From Bovifimicola sp050309585 (GTDB taxonomy: Bacteria; Bacillota; Clostridia; Lachnospirales; Lachnospiraceae): a stretch of DNA of 5,495 nt. Positions 5,060 through 5,495 of the stretch are shown piece after piece. Under the pieces are notes generated by a model that saw only the letters and a list, made by a program, of their open reading frames with translations, was not told the origin of the DNA and ran no database searches. The stretch is from positions 1 to 5,495 of the forward strand of contig JBNRML010000119.1 of NCBI GenBank assembly GCA_050309585.1, in the 5' to 3' direction. Position 1 is the stretch's first letter; the number at the start of each line of letters is the position of its first letter. The position numbers were made by a program, and so were the translations under genes.

Positions 5060-5317
5060 TTACTTCTCTTCAGTGTATCTTTCTTGCTGCAAAAATTCCT
5101 TTGCCTCGCTAAGGCGTAAATCCCAATATTTTTGCAAAAGGTAAATGATTTTCTCATCTTCAACTTTGGCTTCCTTCAGAGCTGCAGTTGCCTTTTCAAT
5201 CCCAATGAATCTTTCTTCAAAGGCAGCTTCATCTAGCCTTGCATTGTTATCTTCTCTTATTCGTTGCAACAGTTCACTTCCAAATCCCGAAAGGGAATTT
5301 CTAATAGAACATGCCAT
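5060..5317 (-). CDS. Uncharacterised 85-residue helical protein
   Basis: The ATG at 5317 has an excellent AGGAGG 8 bases upstream, and the composition is protein-like, so this is probably a real gene. It looks almost wholly helical: an N-terminal amphipathic helix (IRNSLSGFGSELLQRIREDN, residues 5-24), then a charged helix with Ala and Glu, and a last helix with aromatic residues (IIYLLQKYWDLRLSEAKEFL, residues 56-75). There is no signal peptide, no Cys pair and no membrane segment. I recognise no family. Size and position, 62 bases after an incoming gene and before a repeat element, would fit a small partner or regulatory protein of that gene. Confidence 0.7.
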   Translation of the reverse strand: MACSIRNSLSGFGSELLQRIREDNNARLDEAAFEERFIGIEKATAALKEAKVEDEKIIYLLQKYWDLRLSEAKEFLQQERYTEEK

Positions 5318-5334
5318 ATCTTTTCCTCCTCTAA

Positions 5335-5375
5335 ATTCTAATTTATTGCACTATTGATAGACAAATTGGAATTTG
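5335..5375 (-). promoter_or_regulatory. Candidate promoter with overlapping palindrome
   Basis: Minus strand: TTGTCT (5364-5359), an 18-base spacer, TAGAAT (5340-5335), ahead of the 85-residue gene. A perfect dyad, CAAATTGGAATTTG apart from its central GG (5362-5375), overlaps the -35. This would suit an operator. Both are short AT-rich signals and may be chance. Confidence 0.3.
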
Positions 5376-5379
5376 TTAG

Positions 5380-5495
5380 TTACTTGTATTCACTCGGAAC
5401 AGGAATATCAAATCTCTCGCACAATAGTTTTACATCATGTATATCATTTTCATCATGCTCATAGCCCAGATGAAATAATACTTGATTTTCAGCAT
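5380..5495 (-). CDS. C-terminal end of an unrecognised gene (partial)
   Basis: An open frame enters from the right edge and ends in TAA at 5380-5382, giving 37 residues that include HLGYEHDENDIHDVKLLCERF and finish IPVPSEYK. The other two minus frames are stopped early. The composition is normal for a soluble, acidic protein end. The start and most of the gene lie outside the window, so no function can be given. It is followed after 62 bases by the 85-residue gene. Confidence 0.55.
   Translation of the reverse strand, partial: AENQVLFHLGYEHDENDIHDVKLLCERFDIPVPSEYK

Noticed and set aside
501..5357. Other plus-strand frames of 64-70 codons (501-695, 1074-1286, 3098-3295, 5145-5357)
   Set aside because: Each lies antisense to a well-supported minus-strand gene and shows no recognised motif.

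Overview
The window is AT-rich with strong AGGAGG-type ribosome binding sites. It carries an IS66-family and an IS3-family insertion sequence of the kind common in Clostridia, so a low-GC Firmicute, possibly a gut or rumen clostridium such as a Lachnospiraceae member, is the best guess. The species cannot be told. Every gene I accept lies on the minus strand, so the text reads from right to left.

Layout from high to low coordinate: (1) 5495-5380, the end of an unrecognised gene that enters from outside. (2) 5317-5060, an 85-residue helical protein of unknown function. (3) 4977-4875, a structured intergenic repeat (element 3), followed by a 190-base leader that contains an inverted, fused copy of the repeat's two motifs. 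(4) 4672-3929, an endonuclease/exonuclease/phosphatase-fold protein with its catalytic residues in place. (5) 3848-3731, a second repeat (element 2) followed by a good promoter. (6) 3687-2470, a complete IS3-family element that sits directly behind that promoter and has no visible target duplication. (7) 2469-2256, the tail of a gene whose front is missing. (8) 2182-965, a 405-residue largely helical protein of unknown function. (9) 941-857, a third repeat (element 1). (10) 818 to beyond base 1, the front part of an IS66-family element with tnpA and tnpB. Its transposase gene would lie outside the window.

The main observation is that unrelated cargo genes, all in one direction, are each followed within about 45 to 125 bases by a member of the same repeat family. 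Each member has one or two copies of an 18-base motif A (GATATGTTYYCRNNWACG on the minus strand), then a small hairpin, then a 23-base motif B ending CCAYGTTGAG. Elements 1 and 3 have exactly the same A-to-B length of 64 bases. Element 2 has an extra hairpin between the motifs. This 'gene, then structured site, same orientation' layout resembles an integron cassette array, although the sites are not standard attC sites and no recombinase is in the window. The cassette reading is inference; the repeats themselves are directly visible.

The two insertion sequences have scarred the array. The IS3 copy appears to have replaced the start of one cargo gene, and the IS66 copy sits just beyond element 1.
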